Shown here one piece after another: positions 17,457-26,200 of a stretch of DNA of 64,000 nt (position 1 is the first letter of the stretch; each line of letters starts with the position of its first letter). The notes beneath the pieces were generated by a model that saw only the letters and a program-made list of their open reading frames with translations, did no database searches and was not told the origin of the DNA. Origin of the DNA: DATFDN01 sp963818885 (GTDB taxonomy: Bacteria; Pseudomonadota; Alphaproteobacteria; Acetobacterales; Acetobacteraceae); assembly GCA_963818885.1 (NCBI GenBank), contig CAWFTP010000003.1, positions 992,001 through 1,056,000 of the forward strand, given 5' to 3'. The position numbers and the translations under genes were made by a program.

Positions 17457-18176
17457 ATGACGACGCTTTCGCGTGAGGACGGGCCGGCGCTGTGGCGGCA
17501 GATCGAGGCGCGGTTGCGCGGCGAGATCGGCCGCGCCTATCCGCCCGGCGCACGCCTGCCCTCGGAGGCCGACCTCTCGCGCCGCTTCGGCGTCAACCGC
17601 CACACGCTGCGCCGCGCCATGGATGAGCTCGCGCGCGGTGGCCTGGTTCGGGTCGAGCACGGGCGAGGCGCGTTCGTTCCTGACGACGTGCTCGATTACG
17701 TGGTGGAGCCGCGCACCCGGTTTTCCGAGTGGATCAGGCGCCACAACAAGGAGCCATCGGGACGGGTGCTGCGGCTTGGCGAGGAGCCGGCGGACGGTGC
17801 CGCCGCGGCGGCGCTTGGCGTCGCGGAGGGCACGACGCTTGTGGTGATGGAGCGGCTCGGGCTTGCCGACGGCCGGCCGGTCAGCCTCGGCACGCACTAT
17901 TTCGCGCCGCGCCTGCACGGGATGCTCGACGCGCTGACTAAGGCGAAGACCGTGACCGCCGCGCTGCGCTTGGTCGGGGTTCGCGACTATGTGCGCCGGA
18001 CGACGCGCGTGACGGCACGCATGCCCGGCGCGCAAGAGGCGGAGCTGCTGCGCATCGCACGCTCCCGCCCGCTGCTGGTGACCGAGAACGTCAACGTGGA
18101 TCGTAACGGCAAGGTGGTGGAATTCGGGATTGGCCGCTATCCCACGCCGCGCGTGCAGATCGTCTTCGAACCGTAG
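17457..18176 (+). CDS. phnF: PhnF, GntR/HutC-family phosphonate regulator
   Basis: A 239-residue GntR-type repressor. The N-terminal winged helix (about 8-75) has LRGEIGRAYPPGARLPSEAD, LSRRFGVNRHTLRRAMDELA and LVRVEHGRGAFV. The C-terminal UTRA effector domain (about 95-235) includes EGTTLVVMERLGLADGRPVS and ends VVEFGIGRYPTPRVQIVFEP. ATG at 17457 fits the family; the longer upstream frame is antisense to phnGH. It is followed after 11 bp by the second phnM, so the two form a rightward operon opposite phnGHIJKLM. Confidence 0.92.
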   Translation: MTTLSREDGPALWRQIEARLRGEIGRAYPPGARLPSEADLSRRFGVNRHTLRRAMDELARGGLVRVEHGRGAFVPDDVLDYVVEPRTRFSEWIRRHNKEPSGRVLRLGEEPADGAAAAALGVAEGTTLVVMERLGLADGRPVSLGTHYFAPRLHGMLDALTKAKTVTAALRLVGVRDYVRRTTRVTARMPGAQEAELLRIARSRPLLVTENVNVDRNGKVVEFGIGRYPTPRVQIVFEP

Positions 18177-18187
18177 CAGGAGCCGCC

Positions 18188-19321
18188 ATGTCAGCCATCA
18201 CCATCACCGGCGGCCGGGTGCTGCTGCCCGAAGGCGAGGCGGTCGCCGATCTGTGCCTCGAGGACGGCGTGATCGGCGCGATTGACGGCGCGGCGCGCGG
18301 GATGCGGCTGGACGCGAGCGGGCTGCTCGTCCTGCCGGGCATCGTCGATATCCATGGCGATGCGTTCGAGCGCCAGATCCAGCCGCGGCCCGGCGTGGAT
18401 TTTCCGATGCCGCTCGCCTTGCGCGACACCGAGGCGCAACTGCTCGCCAACGGCATCACCACCGCGTTTCATGGCGTCACGCTGTCCTGGGAGCCGGGAC
18501 TGCGCAGCCTGGCGACATGGCGCGCGCTGCTCGACGCGCTCGGCGCGCGGGAATTTGTGTGCGACATGCGCGTGCATCTGCGCTGGGAGGCGTTCAATCT
18601 CGACGCACTCGACGTCGCACTCGCCGACATCGCGGCGGGACGGGTGCATCTGCTCGCCTTCAACGACCACACGCCGTCGATCCTGCGCAAGATGCGCGAT
18701 CCCGTGGCCGGGGCGAAGTTCAGCGAGCGAGCCGGGATGACGCTCGACGCATTCCGCGAAGTCGCGGCGCGTGTCGCGGCGTTCGCGCCCGAGGTTCCGG
18801 CGGCGCTCGATCGCATCGGTGCCGCAGCGCGCGAGGCGGGCATCGCGATCGCGAGCCATGACGACGACACGATCGCCGCGCGCGACGGGTTCCGTGCGCG
18901 CGGCGCGCGCATCTGCGAGTTCCCGATGGCGGAGGAGGTCGCGCGCGCGGCGCGGGCAGCCGGCGATGCGGTGGTGATGGGCAGCCCCAACGTGGTGCGC
19001 GGGCGCTCCCATCTTGGCTGGGCGTCGGCCGCGCGACTTGCCGAGGCGGGGATCTGCACGGTGCTGTCGTCGGATTACTACTACCCGGCGATGTTGCAGG
19101 CGGCGCTGATCCTCGCCGGCCCGATGGGGCTGACGGCCGCGTGGTCGCTGGTCGCGGGCGCACCCGCACGCGCCGCGGGGTTGGGCGACCGGGGGCGGAT
19201 TGCGGAGGGGTTGCGGGCGGATGTTGTCGTCGTGGAGCCGACGGCGCGCCGTGTCGTGGCGACGATCGCCGGCGGGGCGCTGGCGCATATATCGGCGGAG
19301 GGCGCCGGGCGGCTGCGTTGA
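18188..19321 (+). CDS. phnM: PhnM diphosphatase, second copy
   Basis: A 377-residue amidohydrolase of the PhnM family, well diverged from the copy at 11413-12546. Shared motifs are GIVDIHGDAFERQIQPRPG, LLAFNDHTPSILRKM, GIAIASHDDDT, and GSPNVVRGRSHLGW. An AGGAGCC ribosome site precedes ATG at 18188 and the gene follows phnF directly. The differing metal-site residues (HGD here, HTD there) and sequence distance suggest old duplication or separate acquisition rather than a recent copy. It may act on another phosphonate-ribose triphosphate or simply be redundant. Confidence 0.88.
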   Translation: MSAITITGGRVLLPEGEAVADLCLEDGVIGAIDGAARGMRLDASGLLVLPGIVDIHGDAFERQIQPRPGVDFPMPLALRDTEAQLLANGITTAFHGVTLSWEPGLRSLATWRALLDALGAREFVCDMRVHLRWEAFNLDALDVALADIAAGRVHLLAFNDHTPSILRKMRDPVAGAKFSERAGMTLDAFREVAARVAAFAPEVPAALDRIGAAAREAGIAIASHDDDTIAARDGFRARGARICEFPMAEEVARAARAAGDAVVMGSPNVVRGRSHLGWASAARLAEAGICTVLSSDYYYPAMLQAALILAGPMGLTAAWSLVAGAPARAAGLGDRGRIAEGLRADVVVVEPTARRVVATIAGGALAHISAEGAGRLR

Positions 19322-19370
19322 CCTAGGTCCTGTCAGGGTGTATTACTTTTCTAGCAATGTAATAGGTCAA
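19318..19370. promoter_or_regulatory. inverted repeats before the AbrB/PIN module
   Basis: The short AT-rich gap upstream of the antitoxin holds two inverted repeats: TATTAC (19341-19346) with GTAATA (19359-19364), and TTGACCTA (19318-19325) with TAGGTCAA (19363-19370). They look like autoregulatory operator sites of an AbrB-type antitoxin. Confidence 0.5.
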
Positions 19371-19372
19371 CC

Positions 19373-19630
19373 ATGGAATCGGCGATCACGAGCAAGGGTC
19401 AGGCGACGATCCCGAAGGCGATTAGGGACCATCTACGGCTGAAGCCCGGCGATCGGGTAAAGTTCTTTGTCCATCCGGACGGCACCGTCGTGCTCCTGCC
19501 GAAGCTCCCGGTGTCCAGTCTTCGTGGCATTATCGCGAAGAAGCGGTCCAGGCCGGTGACGGTGGAGGCGATGAACGACGCCATCATCGAAGGCGCAACG
19601 GAGAGGGTGGCCCGCCTCACCCGTCGATGA
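19373..19630 (+). CDS. AbrB/MazE-type antitoxin of a VapBC-like pair
   Basis: An 85-residue swapped-hairpin AbrB protein: MESAITSKGQATIPKAIRDH at the N-terminus, then LKPGDRVKFFVHPDGTVVLL. The C-terminal half (PVSSLRGIIAKKRSRPVTVE) is the segment that usually contacts the PIN toxin. It overlaps the downstream PIN gene as ATGA and has candidate operator repeats just upstream, so it is likely antitoxin and autorepressor. Confidence 0.88.
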   Translation: MESAITSKGQATIPKAIRDHLRLKPGDRVKFFVHPDGTVVLLPKLPVSSLRGIIAKKRSRPVTVEAMNDAIIEGATERVARLTRR

Positions 19631-20022
19631 TCGGGCTCGATACCAACGTCCTCGTCCGCTATTTCGCCCAAGATGACCCGGTCCAGTCGAAAAGGGCGAC
19701 AGAGCTCATCGAAAGCCGATTGTCGGAAGATGAGCCCGGATTTGTCAGCGTCGTCGCGATGGTGGGAATGGTCTGGGTACTCAGGCGTAGCTATCGCCAG
19801 CCCGACCGTCGGATCGCTGCCGTGATCGAGCGCATGCTGCAGTCCGATGCCCTCATCGTCGAGAACGAACAGGACGTGTTCACGGCCATGGTAGCGCTCA
19901 AGGAGGGAAGCGGATCGTTTGCCGATGCCCTCATCGCGGCGGTCGGCATGAGCGCCGGCTGCTCCCACACGGTGACATTCGATCGCGCGGCCCTTCGCCT
20001 TCCCGGCTTCTCCTCCATCTAG
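19627..20022 (+). CDS. VapC-type PIN-domain toxin
   Basis: A 131-residue PIN-domain ribonuclease with the acidic residues in place: Asp5 in MIGLDTNVLVRYF, Glu in the helix after FVSVVAMVGMVWVL region, Asp in GSFADALIAAVG, and the last acidic residue in VTFDRAALRLPGF. Members cut RNA, often initiator tRNA, when not held by the antitoxin. Coupled to the AbrB-type antitoxin by a 4-base overlap; both genes are intact. Confidence 0.88.
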   Translation: MIGLDTNVLVRYFAQDDPVQSKRATELIESRLSEDEPGFVSVVAMVGMVWVLRRSYRQPDRRIAAVIERMLQSDALIVENEQDVFTAMVALKEGSGSFADALIAAVGMSAGCSHTVTFDRAALRLPGFSSI

Positions 20023-20096
20023 TCGATACGGTCCAGCTCGCGACAGGATAGAATCTGAGACCCAAGAGCACCCGGAAGGGGATTCCCCGTCAGGAT

Positions 20097-20549
20097 TTGG
20101 CGCAGGACCGCGCATTCTGGCGTGATCTGGGGCAACGCGCCCGCGGAGGAAGTCTGCCGGCGTATAGCGCGGGGGGTTACCGGCATCGTCGGTTTGCAAT
20201 CATTCGCGGCGCTGTGTGGATCACTTTATACCGGGCGAAATTCCCCTTCCCTCAGGTGGGGGTGTTCCTCCGCGGGACCGGTCTCGCCGGAGAGGCATTC
20301 TTCACGCTCGCCGATCGTGCTCGGACGCGGATCGAGCCACGGCTGCGTGCGCAAATTGGGGCAGAGGCGGTGATGGAGTGGTGCATCTTCCGCCACTCCG
20401 GGATGACCGATATCGCGGCTACCCTCGGTGCTCAACTGCCGTGGGACGACCAGGCCGCGGAACAGCATATCGAATGGATGCTGCGGGTCGGCGCCGCGTG
20501 GTGGGATAGCTTTGCGTCGCTGGCGGATGAGCCGGCCTCTAAGGAGTAG
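20097..20549 (+). CDS. hypothetical protein, weakly DUF4268-like
   Basis: About 150 residues, not firmly recognised. The order AFWRDLGQRARGGSLPAYSA, a beta-rich middle (RFAIIRGAVWITLYRAKFPF), and a C-terminal helix AAEQHIEWMLRVGAAWWDSF resembles the DUF4268 domain, which in longer proteins follows a restriction-nuclease-like N-terminus. The frame is open upstream only to about 20052, so the nuclease part is missing. TTG at 20097 is the first plausible start but has no clear ribosome site. It may be a remnant of a longer gene. Confidence 0.45.
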   Translation: MAQDRAFWRDLGQRARGGSLPAYSAGGYRHRRFAIIRGAVWITLYRAKFPFPQVGVFLRGTGLAGEAFFTLADRARTRIEPRLRAQIGAEAVMEWCIFRHSGMTDIAATLGAQLPWDDQAAEQHIEWMLRVGAAWWDSFASLADEPASKE

Positions 20550-20575
20550 CGGGGCCGAAGGCACGTCCCCGAGGT

Positions 20576-21058
20576 CTATTCTTTTCCGGGCTGCGCCGGT
20601 TGGCTTCGCGCCGCCTTGCGGATGGCGTCCACGTCCGCGAGGTCTTGGGGGCGTGCTGTCGCCAGCTTGGCGGCAACGAGGTCGTCCGCTGAAATGAAGC
20701 TCGCCTTCAACCCGCTCGCCGGATCGACCACGTCCTCGAGGCGCCGCTTCCATGCGGCGTCGAAGTCAACGCCGGGAATCTCGGTCAGGATGTCAACGCT
20801 TACCGGCTCCCGCCCCATGCGGAAGAACGGGCCGGGTTTCGCGAAGTCGGCGGCGGTCATGCCTTGCAGGGGCGCGCCGAACCGGGCCAGTGCCGCGAAA
20901 ACCTTCCGCGCGTTTGCGGCGTTGGCCTTGATGAGAATGTCGAGGTCCTTGGTCGCGCGCGGCTGTGCGTGAATGGAAACGGCGTAGGCCCCGACGACAA
21001 GATACTTAACGCGGCGCTCGTTCAAGACGGACAAGAGTTCTTTGAAGTCTCGGTTCAT
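20576..21058 (-). CDS. nucleotidyltransferase (MNT/DUF6036-like)
   Basis: A 160-residue nucleotidyltransferase-fold protein. LLSVLNERRVKYLVVGAYAV is followed by the active-site type HAQPRATKDLDILI (DxD), and later SVDILTEIPGVDFDAAW with the third acidic residue. Such proteins act with a small partner as a toxin-antitoxin or defence pair. ATG at 21058 (MNRDFKELL) is the family start; it lies inside the upstream 66-codon gene, giving a 53-base overlap. Confidence 0.78.
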   Translation of the reverse strand: MNRDFKELLSVLNERRVKYLVVGAYAVSIHAQPRATKDLDILIKANAANARKVFAALARFGAPLQGMTAADFAKPGPFFRMGREPVSVDILTEIPGVDFDAAWKRRLEDVVDPASGLKASFISADDLVAAKLATARPQDLADVDAIRKAARSQPAQPGKE

Positions 21059-21206
21059 CCGGGTTCGCGTCTTTCCGCGCGTAGTGCTCTCGAGTGAGTT
21101 CGGATACCGCCGCGACACGCTCATGGATGGGGCGACTTTGCCAATAGCGGTATTCGTCCGCCTTCATTTCTGCAAAATCAGTGTAGCGGCGTATGCTCTT
21201 GTCCAT
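21006..21206 (-). CDS. small partner protein of the nucleotidyltransferase
   Basis: A 66-residue protein whose segment DEYRYWQSRPIHERVAAVSE and ending RLQRTLVRLER are typical of small genes placed just upstream of MNT-like nucleotidyltransferases. It overlaps that gene by 53 bases in another frame. The pairing suggests an antitoxin or modulator role, but this is an inference from context. It is charged and has no membrane segment. Confidence 0.68.
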   Translation of the reverse strand: MDKSIRRYTDFAEMKADEYRYWQSRPIHERVAAVSELTREHYARKDANPDEPRLQRTLVRLERAPR

Positions 21207-21246
21207 GGGTCATTGTAGCACAGACCAGCGGTTGACGCCCGCGATG

Positions 21247-23244
21247 TCACGGCTTGCCCCACCGCTCCCCGGCCCTCTCCGCCCCGGCGGGGCGGAGAGG
21301 GAAGGTGGCGGTGCGATCCTCCGTCACCCGCACCCGCTCCCGCGCTGAGTGGCCGGCGTTGTCGAGTACCGCGATGTCGTAGAAGCCGGGGCCGTTCGGC
21401 AGCCACTGCGCCTGCCGGACCGCGGGTATCGACGGCACGACGATACCATCGACCAGGAACGTCAGCGGGCGCTCGCCGCCTTGGGCGCGCAGCGTGACCG
21501 GACCGATTCCGGTGAACGTAGCGGAGGGCGGCGGGGAGAGCAGCGTGAGGCGGTCGGGTCGCGGGGTTGCCGTCAGGCTCAGCATTCGCGGTGCCTCGGC
21601 GGCGGCGCGCGGATGCGTCGGCAGCAGCGCGAAGGCGTGTGCGAGCACCGGCAGCGCGACATCGGCGGCGGGGCCGCCGGGGCGGGCGGAGCCGTCGGGG
21701 CGGCCGATCCACACGGCGACGACTTGCGCGGCGTCGAAGCCGAGCGCCCAACTGTCGCGGTTGCCCGCGCTGGTGCCGGTCTTCCAGGCGATGCCGCCCG
21801 GGCCGCCATCGGGGAATGGGCGGGTGAGGATCGAGGCGACGCTCGCGGCGGTGCTGGGAGACAGCAATGCGCGCGACGCTTGCGGCGTATCGGCGATGAT
21901 GTGCAGCGGCACGAGGCGGCCGTCGCTGCCGAGCGCGGCATAGAGCGCGGTGAGATCGCGCAACGTGATCCCCGCCCCTCCCACGATCACCGGCAGCGAC
22001 GCCGCGGCACCGCCCGGCAACACCAGCCCGGCGCCATGCAGCGCGGCGACGAAGCGGGCGGGGCCGTAGCGTGACAGCAGCTCGATCGCCGGCAGGTTGA
22101 GCGAGCGGCGCAGCGCGTCCGCGGCGGTGACGTTGCCGGCGAAGCGGCGGCCGAAATCCTCCGGCGCGTAGCCGGCGAAGCGTCGCGGCCCGTCCGGCAG
22201 GACCGTATCGGGCCCGGCGATCCCGTCCTCGAAGGCGAGCGCATAGAGGAACGGCTTGAGCGCCGAGCCGGGGGAACGGAGCCGGCGCGTGAGATCGAGC
22301 CAACCCGCGCGCTCCGGATTGCGCGCGTCTCCCGCGAACGCGGCGAGAATCGTGCGCGACTTCAGATCGGCGACGACGACGGCGAGCGAGACGCGCGGTG
22401 CGAGGCGGGCAAGCTCGTCGTGGGCGAGTGACCCCAACGCCGCTTGCAGATTTGCATCCAGCGTCGTCGACACGTCGCCGTGCACATTGGCGACCAGCAG
22501 GCGCGCCGTGTCGGGCATCGGCACGCGCCGGTGCGGGACCGACTCGGCGATCGCGGCGCGCATCTCCGTTTGCGTCAGCACGCCGTCTTGCGGCACCTGT
22601 ATCAGGATGCGGTCGCGCAACGCGCGCGCCGCGTCCGGATGGCGGTCGGGGCGCAGCGCCTCGGGGCGGCGCGGAAGTGCGACCAGCAGCGCCGCCTCGG
22701 CCGGGTCGAGCGCGGACGGCGGCTTGCCGAAATAGGCGCGCGAGGCCGCCTCCACGCCCACCAGGTTGCCGCCGAACGGTGCGAGCGACAGCCACATCCC
22801 GAGTATCGCGCGCTTGTCATGGCGCTCGGTCAGCTGCACCGCGCGCAGCGCCTCGATCGCCTTCGCCGCGAAGCCTCGGCGATGCGGCGACAGCAGGCGC
22901 GCGACCTGCATGGTGATCGTCGACCCGCCGGAGACGATGTGGCCGGCGCGCATGTCGAGCCACAGCGCACGCAGCATGGCGAGCGGGTCGACGCCGGGGT
23001 GCGCGTAGAAGTGCCGGTCCTCGGTCGCGACCAGCAGGTCGGTCAGCACGCGCGGCACCTGATCGGCGCCGGTGCGGAATTTCCAGACGCCGCCCGTTGC
23101 CGGTCGCAATGCGAGCACGCGGCCCGAAGAGTCACGCACCGTGCTCCCGACGATATCGAGCCGCGACAAATCCGGCGGGAAGGCGCGATCGAGCGAGAAC
23201 AGCACCGCGACGACAAGCACGATCGCGGCGCCGATTCGCCTCAC
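21247..23244 (-). CDS. pbpC: penicillin-binding protein 1C
   Basis: A 665-residue bifunctional class A PBP: a short N-terminal membrane anchor (about 4-17), a glycosyltransferase domain (ATEDRHFYAHPGVDPLAM, GGSTITMQVARLL), then a transpeptidase with the SxxK motif SPGSALKPFLYAL, SLN in RRSLNLPAIEL and KTGTSAGNRDSWA, and a C-terminal BiPBP domain. It polymerises and crosslinks peptidoglycan in the periplasm. GTG at 23244 overlaps the stop of the alpha-2-macroglobulin gene (GTGA), the usual pbpC/yfhM pairing. Its last 15 residues are encoded by a repeat arm (21257-21301). No frameshift. Confidence 0.93.
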   Translation of the reverse strand: MRRIGAAIVLVVAVLFSLDRAFPPDLSRLDIVGSTVRDSSGRVLALRPATGGVWKFRTGADQVPRVLTDLLVATEDRHFYAHPGVDPLAMLRALWLDMRAGHIVSGGSTITMQVARLLSPHRRGFAAKAIEALRAVQLTERHDKRAILGMWLSLAPFGGNLVGVEAASRAYFGKPPSALDPAEAALLVALPRRPEALRPDRHPDAARALRDRILIQVPQDGVLTQTEMRAAIAESVPHRRVPMPDTARLLVANVHGDVSTTLDANLQAALGSLAHDELARLAPRVSLAVVVADLKSRTILAAFAGDARNPERAGWLDLTRRLRSPGSALKPFLYALAFEDGIAGPDTVLPDGPRRFAGYAPEDFGRRFAGNVTAADALRRSLNLPAIELLSRYGPARFVAALHGAGLVLPGGAAASLPVIVGGAGITLRDLTALYAALGSDGRLVPLHIIADTPQASRALLSPSTAASVASILTRPFPDGGPGGIAWKTGTSAGNRDSWALGFDAAQVVAVWIGRPDGSARPGGPAADVALPVLAHAFALLPTHPRAAAEAPRMLSLTATPRPDRLTLLSPPPSATFTGIGPVTLRAQGGERPLTFLVDGIVVPSIPAVRQAQWLPNGPGFYDIAVLDNAGHSARERVRVTEDRTATFPLRPAGAERAGERWGKP
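21257..21301. repeat. solo arm of the CTCTCCGCC repeat family in the pbpC 3' end
   Basis: A 45-bp segment matching the inverted-repeat arms found at 30380, 30773, 35850, 35918, 59449 and 59539, with the inner palindrome CCCTCTCCGCCCC/GGGGCGGAGAGGG. It supplies the final residues of PbpC and the stop follows ten bases later. No partner arm is seen within the next few hundred bases. Confidence 0.75.
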
Positions 23245-26200
23245 GGCGCCAGCACGCTGATCCGCACCGCGTTCTGGCGCGCGAAGATCGCCGGGCGGTA
23301 CATGTCGGCGAGCTCGACGCCCGGATACTCGTACTCGCCCGGCGTCACGGCGCGCAGGATCACGCCGATGCGGAACGCGGGATGCTCGGCGGTCAGGTCG
23401 AACGCGGCGGCGAAGCGGTCGTCGGCGGCGGGCTGCGCGTTGGTCTCGGTGAGCTCGCCGAGCCAGTCCATGCCGGCGATCTTGCCGGCGCCCAATCGGC
23501 CGGCGATCTCCCAGCCGGCGGGCAGGCCCGCGAGCACCATCGCCTGATGCGCCTGCCTGTCCTCCGCCTTGCCCTCGACGACGAGGACGAACACCGTGTT
23601 CTGCCTGAGCTTGTCCGGATCGAGCGCCTGGCCCGACAGCGTATAGAAGGTGCGACGCACCTGCATCAGGTTGCGCGCGGCTGGCGGCGCGACCCGCGGC
23701 ACGCCGGAGACGGACACGGTGCGCGTGACCGCCGCGCTGGCGTCGTTGCGCAGCGTGACCGGCGCGCTCAGCGCGACGGCACCGGACGCGGGCAGCTTGT
23801 GGCCGTCCACGCTGACCGCGAGCGGTGGTGCGGAGGCATTGAGCGCCGCGGCGGCTGCCGCGCCCCAGGCCTGCTCCTGCGTATCGAGCGTCCTCGGATC
23901 GAGGTCGGCGCCGGGAAGCGTCGGGATCATGCGGGCGAGCGCGGCTGGATCGGCGCCGCTCTCCTTCAGCAGCACGGCGGTCGCGAACTGATCGCGCAAG
24001 GCCGAGCCGTAATCGACGCTCCAGTAGCCCCGCGCCGGAGACCGCAGCACGGCGTTGAACAGGGCGGCGGCGGACTGGCCCTGCGACAGCCGCGCGAGCG
24101 AGGCAGCAAGCTGGGCGCGGGCGAGCGGTGTCGGCAGCGCGTCCTGGTTGCTCGCCATCACCCGGATGGCGCCCGCGGGCGCTTGGCCCGCGAGCGTCAG
24201 CACGTAGATCGCGTAGGCCTGCGCGGCGCGCGCGTCGGCGTCGGTCGGCGGCTGCGCGATCTCCGAACGCAGCCAGCCGAGCGCCGAGGTGAGCGCGGGC
24301 GACGGCACGACGGCGTTCGCCTCGCGCGCCCGCAGCAAGAACTCGGTCGCATAGGCGGTCAGCCAGGGCTGCGCCTCGCCGTTCGCGCTCCACAGGCCGA
24401 AGGCGCCGTCATAGCGCTGATGGTCGAGCACGGCTTCGACCTGCTGCTGGAGCGCTCCCGCGTGGCCCGCATCGGGAAGCATGGCGAGCGGCAGGCCGCG
24501 GCTGGTCACCTGCTCCAGGCAGTTCATCGGGTAATCGAGCAGCGCCTGCACGAGTGCGGCGGCGCTGTAGCGGACCACGCGTCCGACCGAGAGCGTCGCG
24601 CGCCACGTGCCCGGCAGGAACGCGGACGCGTCGGGCGTGACCGTGACCGACGCGCCCGCCGGAACGTCCGCGCTGCTCGTGACCACGGCGCGGCCGCGCG
24701 CGGGATGGACCGAGATGGTCCTCTCGTGGTGGGCGGAGAACCCGTCCGGGCCGGTGACGTCGAGCGCCACCTTGCCCTCCCCGGCGGTGTCGGCGTGCAG
24801 CTGCGTCGCCGCTACCGTGCGTGCCTGATGCGCGAGCGTCGCGTCGAGCCGCGCGGGACCGGTGAGCAAGAGCGCGCCGCTCGCGGTCACGTGCACGGCG
24901 ACGGGGCCGGCGGGCAGCTCCACGTTCTGCAGCAGCACGCCGAGGCGCGCCGTGTCGCCGGGCGCGAGGAAGCGCGGCAGCAGCGGCTCGGCGATCAGCC
25001 GGTCGCGCACCAGCACGTCCTTGTCCGCCGCGCCGACATCGCCGCCCGACCAGGCAACCGCCATCAATCGCAACTGACCGTCGAAGTCGGGCAGATTTAG
25101 CGGTATGCGCGCGACGCCGTCCGGCCCCGCCTGTACCGGCGGGGTGAACAGGGACACCACGATCTGAGGGATCGGCGGGATCGCGCCGCCCTCGTCGCCG
25201 CCGCCGCCCTGATGCAGCGCGGTGAGCGTGCCCTCGGCGGGGCGCAGCAGGCGGCCGAACTCGTCATGGATGTCGATGCCGAGGGAGCGGCGGCCGAAAT
25301 AGTGGCCGACCGGATCGGGCGAGGCGAAGTTGGTCAGGCGCAGCACGCCCTCATCCACCGCGGCGAGCGTCAGCCAGGCGCCGGGCACGGCGTGGAGGGT
25401 AACGGTGGCGGTGCCGCTGCGGACGCAGGACCGGCGGCACTTCGAAGCCGACCGGCAGGGTTCGCGCGGAAGGATCGATCTGCAGCCAGGCGAGGCCGAT
25501 CGCGCGGTCCGGCGTGGTCTTGTCCGCCGGGCGATAGACATGCACGGCGATATAGGCGCCGGCGCCCCAGTCGGCGCCGACCGGCAGCTCCACATCCGTC
25601 CCGCCCGCCGGCACGTCGATGTCGCGCAACATCAGCACGCGGTTGGTGAGCACGAGCAAGGTGGCGGGACCGGCGAACGGCGCCTCGATATGCACGCGCG
25701 CCGTCTCGCCCGGTTTGTAGCTCGGATGATCCAGGCTGACCTTGGCGCGCGGCGGTGCCTCCGGCGTGCCTGAGGCGCCCCAGCCCACGTCGAACACGAC
25801 GGAGGCGGCGGCGAGGCCGCGCCCGCTCTGCACCACTTGCAGCTTGTAGCGTCCGAAACCGAGCTTCCAGCCGAGATGCAGCGGTGCGTTCGCGGTGATC
25901 GACGCATCGGTGCTCGCCACCGGCTGGTCGCGCCACACCGTCTCGTAGCCGGCGATGCCGTGATTGACGACGAGGCGCCAGTCGGGCGTCTGGCGCACGA
26001 GCGTGACGTGCACCGGCATGGCGATGCGCCCGCCTTGCGGATCGGCCGCGATCACGTCGAAGCCGGCCGGCTGGTCCGGATCGACGGTGCCGGAGGCGAA
26101 ATCTTCCCTGATCCCGATCAGCGGGCCGACGGGGCGGATCGGCAGCGTCGCCTCCGCCGTCACGGGACGGCCGGCGGGGTCGTTGACGGTAGCGGTGACG

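Noticed and set aside
16692..18176. 494-codon rightward frame that ends as PhnF
   Set aside because: The first 255 codons are antisense to phnG and phnH and are unlike any protein. Only the part from 17457 is PhnF.
21247..24393. 1048-codon frame as a longer PbpC
   Set aside because: The upstream 380 codons overlap the conserved macroglobulin C-terminus in another frame. GTG at 23244 is in a GTGA overlap with that gene's stop.
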